Assembly: GCF_000308615.1 (NCBI RefSeq)
Contig: NZ_BAGB01000165.1
Location: 49,117-113,116 of the forward strand
Direction of reading: 5' to 3'
DNA from: Nocardia jiangxiensis NBRC 101359
Lineage (GTDB): Bacteria > Actinomycetota > Actinomycetes > Mycobacteriales > Mycobacteriaceae
Length of the DNA: 64,000 nucleotides
Under the pieces are notes generated by a model that saw nothing but the letters and a program-made list of their open reading frames with translations, was not told the DNA's origin and ran no database searches. The translations under genes were made by a program, and so were the position numbers. Shown piece by piece: positions 33,270 to 41,889 of this stretch (positions are counted from its first letter, which is position 1; the number at the start of each line of letters is the position of its first letter).

Positions 33270-33521
33270 TTGTCCGAGCACGAAAAGACCGGTGTCCGTG
33301 AGGGTTTGGAGGGCACCGTCGAAGGTGTCAAGGGTAAGGCCAAAGAGGTCGCCGGCGTCGTCGTGGAGGATGACGAACTGCGGCGCGAGGGCCGGGCCCA
33401 GCAGGACCGGGCGCAATCGCAGCGGGCAGCGGCCGCGAAGGAGGCCGAGGCGGAAAAGGAGCGTGCCAAGGCCGCCGCCCAGGAGGAACGCCAGCGCGCC
33501 CACCAGCACGACGGCGACTGA
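33270..33521 (+). CDS. CsbD-like general stress protein
   Basis: The 83-residue, highly charged protein starts at a TTG at 33270, eight bases after a GGAGG site; the in-frame GTG at 33261 overlaps that site and is rejected. GLEGTVEGVKGKAKEVAGVV followed by DDELRREGRAQQDRAQSQ is the CsbD core. A lysine/glutamate/alanine coiled tail follows. CsbD proteins are abundant stress-induced proteins of unknown mechanism, controlled by SigB in Bacillus. A matching stress promoter lies upstream and a hairpin terminator downstream. Confidence 0.85.
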   Translation: MSEHEKTGVREGLEGTVEGVKGKAKEVAGVVVEDDELRREGRAQQDRAQSQRAAAAKEAEAEKERAKAAAQEERQRAHQHDGD

Positions 33522-33544
33522 TCCGAATACCCGAACCTGTGCGC

Positions 33545-33574
33545 GCAGGCCGTCCCGGCAGCGGGACGGCCTGC
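33545..33574 (+). terminator. hairpin terminator after the csbD-like gene
   Basis: GCAGGCCGTCCC (33545-33556) and GGGACGGCCTGC (33563-33574) form a perfect 12-base stem with a six-base loop, 24 bases after the stop codon. A short run with TTT follows, as is common for GC-rich actinobacterial terminators. Confidence 0.75.
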
Positions 33575-33672
33575 GGCCCGTTTCACCCCATGACCGACGA
33601 GTACGCGTTCGATGAACGCACTCGCAGCGCAGCCAGGAGACGGCCGGACGTCAACGATGTCCAGATTCCGCG

Positions 33673-34515
33673 TCAACCGGCCGTCGCGGCGGTGTTGGGC
33701 AGACGGTGTTTGACGGTCTCCGCGAGTTCGGCGCCGCGGTGCCGGGTGGTTTCGGCGAGTTCGGCCCCGCGGTGCCGGGTGGTCTCGGCGAGTTCCGCGC
33801 CGCGGGTGCGGGTGGTTTCGGCGAGTTCCGCACCGCGGGTGCGCGTGGTCTCGAGCAGGCGTTCACCGTGGCGAAGCGCGGTTTCGGCGAGTTCGGCGCC
33901 GCGTTCTCTGGCGGTATCGGTGATGACCGGGCGAGCGGCGTTCGTGAAGTCCACGGCCTCGTGGCGGGCCTGCTCGGCCAAGGTGCGGGCAGTGTCGAGG
34001 GCGTCGTGCATACGGTGTTCCAGGACATCGCGCGTATGCCGGGCCACAGCGTTGTCGCCTGCCGGGACCGCTCTCGAGGGCAGCGCGGCGGAAATCGCGT
34101 CCGCGGCCTCGCGTGCCGCGCGTCGTCCACGCCAGCCGAGCGAGGGTTTGCCCTCGGTGTCGGCCACCGCGAGCAGTAGTCCGCCGAGTAGGCCGATGTC
34201 CTTGACGAATGCGGTCGCCCTGGCGGATCGGCGCTCCGGATCGCTCTCCGAGCGGAATTCCTGTTCGGCCAGCAGTACCGGGATCGTCGTCGCGGTCAGG
34301 GTGAGTGCGGCCACCCGCGGTGCGGCGCCGAGTGCGAGCAGCAGTCCGCCGCCGATTCGGCTCGCGGCGATGATCCACACCAGCCGGGCGGGGTCCGTCG
34401 GTGATTTCGCCGCGATCCTGCTCTCGGTGAGTGGTTCGGGATGGATGAACATGGTCGCTCCGTCCACCACGAATGCGGTAGCGAGCAGGGGGCGGGCAAT
34501 TCTGCGCAGCAGCAT
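33673..34515 (-). CDS. DoxX-like membrane protein with tandem-repeat C-terminus
   Basis: The 280-residue protein has an N-terminal DoxX-like region of four helices: RRIARPLLATAFVVDGATMF, RIGGGLLLALG, LTLTATTIPVLLAEQEF and LLGGLLLAVADTEGKPS. The second half is a charged helical tail ending in six 11-residue repeats of the type RGAELAETTRH (residues 205-270), probably a long amphipathic or coiled helix. Such tailed DoxX proteins occur in mycobacteria. DoxX proteins are linked to redox stress. A SigF-like promoter lies 58 bases upstream of the ATG. Confidence 0.75.
   Translation of the reverse strand: MLLRRIARPLLATAFVVDGATMFIHPEPLTESRIAAKSPTDPARLVWIIAASRIGGGLLLALGAAPRVAALTLTATTIPVLLAEQEFRSESDPERRSARATAFVKDIGLLGGLLLAVADTEGKPSLGWRGRRAAREAADAISAALPSRAVPAGDNAVARHTRDVLEHRMHDALDTARTLAEQARHEAVDFTNAARPVITDTARERGAELAETALRHGERLLETTRTRGAELAETTRTRGAELAETTRHRGAELAETTRHRGAELAETVKHRLPNTAATAG
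33706..33903 (-). repeat. six 33-base tandem repeats inside the DoxX-like gene
   Basis: Each unit codes for 11 residues of the form RGAELAETTRH. The central three or four units are nearly identical, the outer two diverged. Repeat number is likely to vary between strains by slippage or recombination without shifting the frame. Confidence 0.85.
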
Positions 34516-34572
34516 TATCGACTCCGTTGGTTGGATCCGACTGGGTCCGATCTGGGCTGTGTTTCCTCGCTC

Positions 34573-34597
34573 TACCCCGCAGCTTGCCATCTATTCC
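34573..34597 (-). promoter_or_regulatory. candidate SigB/SigF-type promoter of the DoxX-like gene
   Basis: On the minus strand GGAAT (34593-34597) is followed after 15 bases by GGGTA (34573-34577), fitting the GGWWT-N15/16-GGGTA pattern. It is 58 bases upstream of the DoxX-like start codon. Confidence 0.4.
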
Positions 34598-34635
34598 CGG
34601 TCAGGTGAACAACCCCGCCGCTCTACACTGCCTGA

Positions 34636-35685
34636 ATGAGTGAACACGGTGATGCGGTGCCGGGCGAAGCGGAACTACCCGGGCTGGATCCGGATCGGCT
34701 CACCGCATGGTTGAGTGATGTGCGACCGGGGCTGGTGGCGGGGCCGTTGCGTGGGCGGTTGATCGCCGGTGGCCGGTCGAATCTGACGTACGAGATCACC
34801 GATGGGACCTCGGTGTGGATTCTGCGTCGTCCGCCGCTGGGGCATGTGCTGGCCACCGCACACGATATGACCAGGGAATATCGGGTGATCAACGCGCTGG
34901 CCGACACCGATGTTCCGGTTCCCGCGGCGTATGCGCTGTGCGAGGACGCCGACGTCATCGGTGCGCCCTTCTACGTGATGGAACGGATCCTCGGCACCCC
35001 GTATCGGACCGCGGCCGAACTCGAATCGCTGGGCGTCGAACGCACCCGGGCCATCTCCGCCGACCTGATCGACACCCTGGCCGCCCTGCATCGGGTCGAG
35101 CCGTCCGCGATCGGACTGGCGGAATTCGGGCGGCCCGAGGGGTTCCTGGAACGTCAGGTCCGGCGCTGGAAGAAACAGCTCGACGCCTCGTACACCCGGG
35201 ATCTGCCCGCTGCCGAGGAATTGCACGCTCTGCTCGCGAAACATGTTCCGGCGCAGTCGAGTACGGGCATCGTGCACGGTGACTACCGGCTCGACAACGT
35301 CCTGGTCGACGAGCAGGATCGCATCGCCGCCGTGATCGACTGGGAGATGGCCACACTCGGTGATCCGCTCACCGATGTCGGTCTGCTGCAGGTCTACAAG
35401 CGAATGAGTGCGTTCGAGCTGGCCGGAATCAACGATGCGGCCGCCGCACCCGGCCAGTTGTCCGAAACCGAAATGCTGGAACGCTATTACGAACGCAGCG
35501 GCCGCGACCTCTCGCATATCGGCTTCTACATCGCGCTGGCCTCGTTCAAACTCGCGGTGATCTGCGAAGGTATCCACTTCCGGCACCTGAACGGCCAGAC
35601 CGTCGGCGAGGGTTTCGAAGCCATCGGCGCGACGGTCGAGCCGCTGCTGCAGTCCGGAATCGCTGTGCTGCAAGAGAATCGGTGA
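34636..35685 (+). CDS. phosphotransferase (APH/ACAD10-like) family protein
   Basis: The 349-residue protein has a protein-kinase-like fold. IAGGRSNLTYEITDG is the N-lobe, PFYVMERILG the hinge, GIVHGDYRLDNVLVD the catalytic loop (D in HGDYRLDN) and AAVIDWEMATLGDPLTDVG the metal-binding DxD-type motif. This subgroup is the one fused to acyl-CoA dehydrogenase in ACAD10. In actinobacteria it is usually tied to lipid or acyl-CoA metabolism, with hydroxyacyl groups as possible phosphate acceptors. It stands alone between a DoxX-like gene and an SDR gene. Confidence 0.8.
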   Translation: MSEHGDAVPGEAELPGLDPDRLTAWLSDVRPGLVAGPLRGRLIAGGRSNLTYEITDGTSVWILRRPPLGHVLATAHDMTREYRVINALADTDVPVPAAYALCEDADVIGAPFYVMERILGTPYRTAAELESLGVERTRAISADLIDTLAALHRVEPSAIGLAEFGRPEGFLERQVRRWKKQLDASYTRDLPAAEELHALLAKHVPAQSSTGIVHGDYRLDNVLVDEQDRIAAVIDWEMATLGDPLTDVGLLQVYKRMSAFELAGINDAAAAPGQLSETEMLERYYERSGRDLSHIGFYIALASFKLAVICEGIHFRHLNGQTVGEGFEAIGATVEPLLQSGIAVLQENR

Positions 35686-35700
35686 GGCATCCGGCCGAAC

Positions 35701-36558
35701 TCAGCGCACGCCCTGCGGGGATTCCGCATCGGTGAAATCCGTTGTGGCGGCGCTTTTCTGCTGCGGCAGGAGCTGATCCAGGCGCGACTGCAACTGCGTG
35801 GTGATTCCCGCATACGCATCGCTGCCGAGTACGAGGCGTGGGGGAGCGGGGCGTTCGTCGGCGCTATCGATGACACGGGTGACCATCCGCACCGGATCCC
35901 CCGGAATCGGGACGTTCCCGCCCCGGAGCGCACGGACGAACGCGGCGGGCGTGCCGTCGTACGCGGACATGGGCTCTGCGAGCCGAAGACTGCTGTGCGA
36001 GAACGAGGTTCGAGTTCCACCCGGTTCGACCAAGGTGACTTCGATGCCGAACGACGCCACTTCCCGGGCCAGCGCCTCGGCGAAACCTTCCACTCCCCAT
36101 TTGCTCGCGTGATAGATCGAGGCTCCGGCATTCGCGGTCAGACCGGCGACCGACGAGATCTGGATGATCCGGCCGCTACCCTGCGCGCGCAGATGGGGCA
36201 GCACGGCTCGAACGGTCCGGATGGAGCCGAGCAGGTTCGTGTCGATCTGGTGCTCGATCTGCTCGTCGGTGAATTCCTCCGCGGCCCCGAACAGGCCGTA
36301 GCCCGCATTGACCACGACGACATCGATCCGGCCGAATGCGGTGGCCGCGTCATCGGCGGCCGCGCGAAGCTGGTCGGCATTCGTGACGTCGGCCCGTGCG
36401 ACCCGCAGGGCCTCGCCGTACCGAGCCACCAGGTCATCGACCGAACCGGGCGTGCGGACCGTACCCGCCACCCGATCGCCGCGGGCGAGCAACTGTTCGG
36501 TCATCTCCCGCCCGAATCCGCTGTTGATGCCGGTGATGAACCAGTTCTGAGCTGCCAT
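35701..36558 (-). CDS. short-chain dehydrogenase/reductase
   Basis: The 285-residue SDR starts at an ATG at 36558. The cofactor motif is TGINSGFG near residue 9, NAGYGLFG follows, and the catalytic part is ISSVAGLTANAGASIYHASK with Tyr and Lys of the YxxxK motif. It resembles classical SDRs acting on secondary alcohols. An arginine after the second strand (VRTPGS) suggests NADP(H). It is divergent from an XRE-type regulator 102 bases away that probably controls it. Confidence 0.88.
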   Translation of the reverse strand: MAAQNWFITGINSGFGREMTEQLLARGDRVAGTVRTPGSVDDLVARYGEALRVARADVTNADQLRAAADDAATAFGRIDVVVVNAGYGLFGAAEEFTDEQIEHQIDTNLLGSIRTVRAVLPHLRAQGSGRIIQISSVAGLTANAGASIYHASKWGVEGFAEALAREVASFGIEVTLVEPGGTRTSFSHSSLRLAEPMSAYDGTPAAFVRALRGGNVPIPGDPVRMVTRVIDSADERPAPPRLVLGSDAYAGITTQLQSRLDQLLPQQKSAATTDFTDAESPQGVR

Positions 36559-36660
36559 GTCGCCCAGCATGGCCGGGATTCGCCGGGTGTGGCAGGCCGG
36601 TGTGTTCCCTGGTAAGAATTCGGCCACCCTGCGGATTCCCGGTCGACGTAGCGTGTGGAT

Positions 36661-37488
36661 ATGGACAAAGCCCTCGGTCAGTTCCTGCGCGCTCGTCGCG
36701 AACTGGTGACTCCGCAGGAGGTGGGGCTTGCCGTCGGTGGTTCGGTTCGTCGTGTTCCGGGGCTGCGGCGGGAGGAGGTCGCGATGCTGGCCGAGATCAG
36801 TACCGAGTACTACGTCCGGCTCGAACGCGGTCGCGACCGGACGCCGTCACCGGCGGTGCTCGGCGCGTTGGCCGCGGCATTGCTACTGGATGCGGAGAGC
36901 GCCGAGCATCTCATGTCCCTGGCCGGACGCAAACCCCCGCGGACGGTGAAACGGCCGGGCGACCATGTGCCGCACAGCCTCGACTTGTTCCTGCGCACCA
37001 TCACCGTGCCCGCGGTGATCCTGAACGAGTACGGTGACGTCCTGGCCGCCAATGCCGTTGCACAAGCGCTGATTCCGGGCATGATCCCGGGAACCAACCG
37101 GCTGCGTTGGGAATTCACCGATCCTCGGGCGCAGCAGATGAACCCGCTCTGGGAGCAGACCGCCGCCGCGGCGATCGCGCACCTGCGCGCCCGGGTCGGG
37201 AGGGATACGGACGACGAGCGATTGCATCGGCTGATCGGGGAGCTCTCGGTCAAGAGTGAGAAGTTCCGGACACTCTGGGCGCGTCACGATGTGCACGCGG
37301 CCACCGGCGGCGAGGTGCGGATCGTCCATCCGACCGCCGGACCGCTGACCCTGCTCGCCGAGAAGTTCCGTTACGCGGGTGCCGGTGGTCTCGAACTTCT
37401 GGCGCTGCACCCCGAACCCGGTACTCCTACAGCCCGCGCCTTGGCGGAGTTCGCGGCGGGCGAAGGCAGTCCGGTGCGTTTCGAGTGA
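36661..37488 (+). CDS. XRE-family regulator with MmyB-like ligand domain
   Basis: The 275-residue protein has an N-terminal helix-turn-helix at about residues 8-65, including VRRVPGLRREEVAMLAEIST and EYYVRLERGRDRTPS. These blocks are diagnostic of the actinobacterial XRE/MmyB group. The C-terminal PAS-like domain contains VILNEYGDVLAANAVAQAL and probably binds a fatty acid or other small ligand. The ATG at 36661 is chosen over a GTG two codons upstream. It is divergent from the SDR gene, its likely target. Confidence 0.88.
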   Translation: MDKALGQFLRARRELVTPQEVGLAVGGSVRRVPGLRREEVAMLAEISTEYYVRLERGRDRTPSPAVLGALAAALLLDAESAEHLMSLAGRKPPRTVKRPGDHVPHSLDLFLRTITVPAVILNEYGDVLAANAVAQALIPGMIPGTNRLRWEFTDPRAQQMNPLWEQTAAAAIAHLRARVGRDTDDERLHRLIGELSVKSEKFRTLWARHDVHAATGGEVRIVHPTAGPLTLLAEKFRYAGAGGLELLALHPEPGTPTARALAEFAAGEGSPVRFE

Positions 37489-37564
37489 CCGCGCCGAAAT
37501 AGTTGGGCCGCAACCTGTTCGATCTCCAGCGGCCGCCCGTGCGATCGGTTTCTACTGGTTCGTC

Positions 37565-38041
37565 TCATCCGGTCGGGAGCCCGAGGTTGCGTTGCTCGAG
37601 GTCCGCGCGCAGGGCGTCGAAGGCCGCGGAAAGCATCGTCAGTTGATCGCGTGAGACGGCCGCGCCGAGGATCTCGTGGATGGCCGCCTGCCAGATGGGT
37701 TCGGCTCGGGACGCGACCGCCTCGCCCTCGGAGGTCAGCGCGAGCAGGGACGAGCGGCGGTTGGCGGGATTCGGGCGGCGTTCGATCCAGCCCTGCTTCT
37801 CCATCCGGTCGACGATCTTGCTGGTCGTTCCGACGCCGATCGCGAAGGTCGAGGCGACATCCGCGACGCGGGCGTCCGGATGATCCCGGACGTAGCGGAG
37901 CAGTTCGAAGTGTCCGGCTGCGACACCGGCCTGCCCCTTCAGACGTTCGGCGACCGCGTTGTAGAGCCGCGTCTCCGCGCGCACCAGGTCGGTGAACAGG
38001 GTGTCCAAGGCGGCAAGATCTTCTCTTGCAGTATCTGCCAT
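37565..38041 (-). CDS. MarR-family regulator
   Basis: The 158-residue winged helix-turn-helix protein has DNA-binding segment ARVADVASTFAIGVGTTSKI and wing ERRPNPANRRSSLLALT. Its start codon is 42 bases from the divergent esterase gene. The palindrome TGCCATGGCA covers its own start. It likely represses the esterase and itself; the ligand is unknown. Confidence 0.87.
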   Translation of the reverse strand: MADTAREDLAALDTLFTDLVRAETRLYNAVAERLKGQAGVAAGHFELLRYVRDHPDARVADVASTFAIGVGTTSKIVDRMEKQGWIERRPNPANRRSSLLALTSEGEAVASRAEPIWQAAIHEILGAAVSRDQLTMLSAAFDALRADLEQRNLGLPTG

Positions 38042-38082
38042 GGCATGTACTGTAGTGGAATCAACCTCGGAAGGGAATGGCG

Positions 38083-38979
38083 ATGTCCACAATTCAGCGG
38101 GAACACCTCGATGCGCAGCTGCGCGGCGGCGGTGTCGGAGAGGAGGAGAACGTCGCCGCGGCGCGGGCGAACTTCGTGAACCTCATGAGTTCGATGCCGG
38201 TGCCGGAAGAGATTGGCGTACAGGAGATTTCACTGGGCGGACGCCCCGCGTTGCGCGTCACCCCGGATGCCGGCGCTCGCCCTGGAACCCTGCTGTACTT
38301 CCACGGCGGGTCGCACGTGGTCGGCTCGCCGCGCACGGCACTGGGGCTCACCGGAGGTTTGGTGGTCAGGACCGGGGTTTCCGCCATCTCCCTGGACTAC
38401 CGGCTGGCGCCGGAGCATCCGTTCCCGGCCGATGTCGAGGACGTCGTCGCGGCCTACCGGGAGCTCCTCGAACAGGGGAACGCTCCCGAATCCATCGCTT
38501 TCGCAGGCGATTCCGCGGGAGGCGGCCTGACCATCACGGGCGCACTCGCCGCCCGCGACGCGGGACTGCCCCTGCCCGCGGCGATCCTCGCGTTCTCCCC
38601 GGGCGTGGACGCGACCCGAACCGGCGAGAGCATGCAGACGAAGGCCGCGGCGGACCCCTTGCTCACCAGGGCGGGCATCGATCGTCTGAGCAGTCTCTAC
38701 GTCGGCGACCAGGATCGCCGCAACCCTCTGCTCAGTCCCGCGGTCACCGCCGACCTCACCGGTCTGCCCCCGATCCTGGTGCAGGTCGGCACGAACGAGC
38801 TACTCCTCGACGACGCCCGCCGACTCGCCCTGCGCGCCGCCGATGCCGACGTCGACGTCATCCTCGACATCACCGCCAAGGTGCCGCACGTCTTCCAGTC
38901 CTTCACCCACGCACTCGACGAGGCCGGTGAAGCGCTCGACCGAGCCGCGCTGTTCCTGCGTCAGCGGGTTCGCGGCTGA
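38083..38979 (+). CDS. alpha/beta hydrolase of the hormone-sensitive-lipase family
   Basis: The 298-residue enzyme has the oxyanion motif YFHGGSHVVGS and nucleophile motif FAGDSAGGG with the catalytic serine. The acid is probably in LVQVGTNELLLDD and the histidine in KVPHVFQSF. This is the HSL/carboxylesterase (LipN/NlhH-like) group that hydrolyses short acyl esters. The start at 38083 has GGAAGGG seven bases upstream; the ATG at 38077 is too close to that site. It is divergent from a MarR regulator. Confidence 0.85.
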   Translation: MSTIQREHLDAQLRGGGVGEEENVAAARANFVNLMSSMPVPEEIGVQEISLGGRPALRVTPDAGARPGTLLYFHGGSHVVGSPRTALGLTGGLVVRTGVSAISLDYRLAPEHPFPADVEDVVAAYRELLEQGNAPESIAFAGDSAGGGLTITGALAARDAGLPLPAAILAFSPGVDATRTGESMQTKAAADPLLTRAGIDRLSSLYVGDQDRRNPLLSPAVTADLTGLPPILVQVGTNELLLDDARRLALRAADADVDVILDITAKVPHVFQSFTHALDEAGEALDRAALFLRQRVRG

Positions 38980-39217
38980 GCTCTCCAACCGCCTATCGCG
39001 TTGGCTGGCAACGATTGTCGCGATACCTGATAATCGTTGCGTGAATTCGCACGACGTCGACAACGATTCCACCACTGCGCAATCGGCCTTCGAGGATTCC
39101 GCACCGGTCGCCCGGATCACCCCCGAACGTCCACTCCACCGTAGAAATGACAGCGGTGAGGTGACGCACCGGATCGAGCGCAGCCCCGACGGCTCACTGC
39201 GCGGCGCGGAGAAGAAC

Positions 39218-40606
39218 ATGTCGTATCTCGTCGCCACCGCTGCACTCGCGCAGTGGATGGAGCAGGACGGCGCGGTCCTGACCTGGTTGCCCAGGCCGGA
39301 GGATGGTGAGTTCGCGGTATGCCTGCTGGACGTCGATGGAAACATGTTGTGGCGCACCAGGTCCGAGGCGTGGACCGAGGTCCCGCCACCCGCGCGGCCA
39401 CACGATCACAACGGTCCGGCCCTGGGCGCGGGGTCGCGTCTTCGTCGCCAATCCCTGACCTCTCCGTCCGGCTCGCACACGCTGCTGCACCACGACAACG
39501 GAGATCTGGTGCTCTACTGCAACGCCACGCACACCGCCGTGTGGGCGACCGGCACGGACTGGATCGGCGACGGCTGGCTCGATCTGACGCTCGACGGTGA
39601 CCTGGTGTTGCGGACGTCGTGCGGCGCATCGGTCTGGCGGTCCGGCACCGCTGACAGGGGTGTGGCACAACTGACCGTCCAGGACGACGGCGCCCTGGCC
39701 CTGCTGGACGCCGCCGGAACGGCCGTCTGGCAGATCGGGGATCACGCGCCCTGCACCGGGACCGGGCACACCCCGCCGCGCGGCGAGATGCTGCGACGAG
39801 GGCAGACTCTGCGCGGCCAGTCCCTGACCTCTGTGGACGGTGGCGCTGTGCTGTCCCAGCAGCCGGGCAACGGGATTCGGCTGTTCGAGCCCGACGGGTA
39901 TCAGGCGTGGGTCTCCGATTCGGTCCGGAAAGCGGCCGAACTCGCGCTCGACGACGACGGATTCCTGCGGGTCCGGGATGCGCAGGGTGCTGTGCTCGAG
40001 GAACTCGGTGGCCCGGCCGACCACCTCGTCGTCGTGCCGGGCGGCGAGATCCGGCTCCGCACCGACGCCGGCGAGGTGCTGTGGCGCGCGGGCCGATACG
40101 TTTTCGACGGTCCCGACGCCATACCGGTCGCCCCTGCGCGTCCGCTCACTCCCGCCGCGCTGGAAGCGGTGTTCAACACCCGGTCGACCCCGATCGTGCG
40201 CACCGACTTCTCCGACGACGACGCCTGGGAGAGGGCGTGGCGCGATATCACCCGGCTTCGCAAGTACTGGGACGATGAAGTCGTGCTCGACGGCACATTG
40301 GTCGCCCTGCCCGAATTCGACGGCTGGACCGGCGCCGACCTGGCCACGATGTTGTCGGAAGTGGATATGCACGCGGTCGTGCTGACCGTGGATGCGGTCA
40401 CGCTCGCCTCGCCCGAGCATCCCGTACTCGTCACCGAGCTCGATCCGGAGCCGGCGGAAAAGCAAGATGAGCCCCGTTCCTTCCGTGCCACCCCGCACGC
40501 CCTGCTCGATGCCGTCCTCCAACTCTCGATCGCGAATTTCGACTGGGAGGACTTCAGCGAATCCGTCGACGAGGACGGCATACTCCGCACCTCCACCGCC
40601 GATTAG
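39218..40606 (+). CDS. B-lectin (bulb-type mannose lectin) - DUF6924 protein
   Basis: The 462-residue protein starts at an ATG at 39218 with GGAG six bases upstream; an in-frame GTG at 39041 would add 59 residues. The middle holds two bulb-lectin-like blocks of beta repeats, for example SHTLLHHDNGDLVLYCNATH and LRRGQTLRGQSLTSVDGGAV, with G-D-L-V-L-type triplets. The last 150 residues match DUF6924: IVRTDFSDDDAWERAW, FDGWTGADLATML and LSIANFDWEDFSESVDEDGI. No signal peptide is seen. A carbohydrate-recognition unit fused to an immunity-like or stress-like domain of unknown role is suggested. Confidence 0.75.
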   Translation: MSYLVATAALAQWMEQDGAVLTWLPRPEDGEFAVCLLDVDGNMLWRTRSEAWTEVPPPARPHDHNGPALGAGSRLRRQSLTSPSGSHTLLHHDNGDLVLYCNATHTAVWATGTDWIGDGWLDLTLDGDLVLRTSCGASVWRSGTADRGVAQLTVQDDGALALLDAAGTAVWQIGDHAPCTGTGHTPPRGEMLRRGQTLRGQSLTSVDGGAVLSQQPGNGIRLFEPDGYQAWVSDSVRKAAELALDDDGFLRVRDAQGAVLEELGGPADHLVVVPGGEIRLRTDAGEVLWRAGRYVFDGPDAIPVAPARPLTPAALEAVFNTRSTPIVRTDFSDDDAWERAWRDITRLRKYWDDEVVLDGTLVALPEFDGWTGADLATMLSEVDMHAVVLTVDAVTLASPEHPVLVTELDPEPAEKQDEPRSFRATPHALLDAVLQLSIANFDWEDFSESVDEDGILRTSTAD

Positions 40607-40651
40607 CCTCGGCCGGGTAGCTTCGGTGCCGAGCTGAGGAACGGAGATGTC

Positions 40652-41623
40652 ATGAGTCCTACGGACGATGCGGCGGAGAAGGGGGTGCCCGTTGCGCCAC
40701 CGCGGCTGCGGCGGGTGCTCGATCTCGCCGCGCGGCGGATCATGCCGCAGATCGATAGCGGCCCCGGCTGGAGTAACGTCGAAACTGCCAGTGCCGAAGG
40801 TGCTTTCGTGATTCCGACGGCATTGTCGGCAGAGTTCGAAGTCGCTCGGTACGAAGGTCTGGGACTGGGCGACGGGGATGTGGTGCTGCCGGTGTGCCCG
40901 GTGTCGTTTCGGGACTTCATGCTTTTCGAGAAGCATGCCATCGATGCCGCGCGTGGTCTGGCTCGGCGGTTCGTGCCTGCCGGGTATCGGGTCGGACAGC
41001 TCTACGAAACGTTGACGCGGCGGACATTTCCCGCATTCCGCCCGAACGCGCTGTGGTATCGCCAGCCGATCTACTACATGTCGAATGCGTTGACCGTCGT
41101 CCCGTCCGGCACGCCCGTCGGGTTCCCGACCTACAGTCGCGCACTGGATTTCGAGCTGGAACTCGGCGTGGTGCTGTCCGTGCCGCTGCGTGACGCGAGC
41201 GTCGAGGAGGCCGCGGCTGCGATCGGTGCGGTGGTCGTGGTGAACGACTTCTCCGCTCGCGATGTGCAATTGGCGGAGATGCGGTCCGGATTCGGCCCGC
41301 AGCGGTCCAAACACTTCATATCGTCGATGTCCGCCACCGCGGTCTCGGGCGTGGCGGTCGCCGATCGTCTCGACCGGCTCACCGCGACGGTGAGCATCAA
41401 CGGAAATACCCTCGCGCACACCGGAACCAGCGATATGCGCTACTCGATCGCCGAGGCGATCGCGCACGTCTCCCGGAGTGAACAGCTCTACCCGGGCGAA
41501 CTGTTCGCCACCGGCACGCTCCCCGGCGGCAGCGGGATGGAACTCGGCAGATGGCTCGCCCCCGGCGATGAACTCCGCCTCGAGATCGACGGCATCGGCG
41601 TCATCGAGCACCTGATCCGGTAG
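40652..41623 (+). CDS. fumarylacetoacetate hydrolase-family protein
   Basis: The 323-residue protein has the FAH C-terminal fold: LDFELELGVVLSVPL with metal-binding glutamates, VVVNDFSARDVQLAEM, and LFATGTLPGGSGMELGRWL near the end. The N-terminal part includes CPVSFRDFMLFEKH, typical of true FAH and 2-hydroxyhepta-diene isomerase relatives. The conserved H-x-x-D-x-x-x-F region is seen as RDFMLFEKH. It probably cleaves a C-C bond in a beta-diketo acid of aromatic catabolism. No other catabolic gene adjoins, so the pathway is open. Confidence 0.85.
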   Translation: MSPTDDAAEKGVPVAPPRLRRVLDLAARRIMPQIDSGPGWSNVETASAEGAFVIPTALSAEFEVARYEGLGLGDGDVVLPVCPVSFRDFMLFEKHAIDAARGLARRFVPAGYRVGQLYETLTRRTFPAFRPNALWYRQPIYYMSNALTVVPSGTPVGFPTYSRALDFELELGVVLSVPLRDASVEEAAAAIGAVVVVNDFSARDVQLAEMRSGFGPQRSKHFISSMSATAVSGVAVADRLDRLTATVSINGNTLAHTGTSDMRYSIAEAIAHVSRSEQLYPGELFATGTLPGGSGMELGRWLAPGDELRLEIDGIGVIEHLIR

Positions 41624-41633
41624 CGGCTGCCTC

Positions 41634-41649
41634 ATCGTGCGCGCACGAT
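41634..41649. repeat. 16-base perfect palindrome
   Basis: ATCGTGCGCGCACGAT lies ten bases after the FAH stop and about 240 bases before the next gene. It could end the FAH transcript or bind a regulator. The rest of the 266-base gap shows nothing recognisable. Confidence 0.4.
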
Positions 41650-41889
41650 CCCGGAGACTCACCGGTCCTCGTACCGTGGGTATCGGGGGACTGGATGCGG
41701 CCCGGTGGAATTGGGTGGCTGCGGTTGTCGACAGGTCGGTAATCTCCTGTGCCGTCAGGATGACGTGGCTCACTCGGCAGGGTGAGGTTCAGAGCGCGGG
41801 GGTTACAACCGAATGCATTTTCATCGTCGTGGCGTGGTGAGCCCGATCGTGAACACCTCCGATTGTGCTGGTGCGCCGAAGGTGTCGGC

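Noticed and set aside
33706..33903. Possible CRISPR or integron-type repeat array
   Set aside because: The 33-base units follow each other without spacers and encode a regular 11-residue helix repeat.
39194..41773. An 859-codon open frame on the minus strand
   Set aside because: It is the mirror of the B-lectin and FAH genes. GC-rich genes commonly leave long open antisense frames; its translation is low-complexity and shows no family motif.
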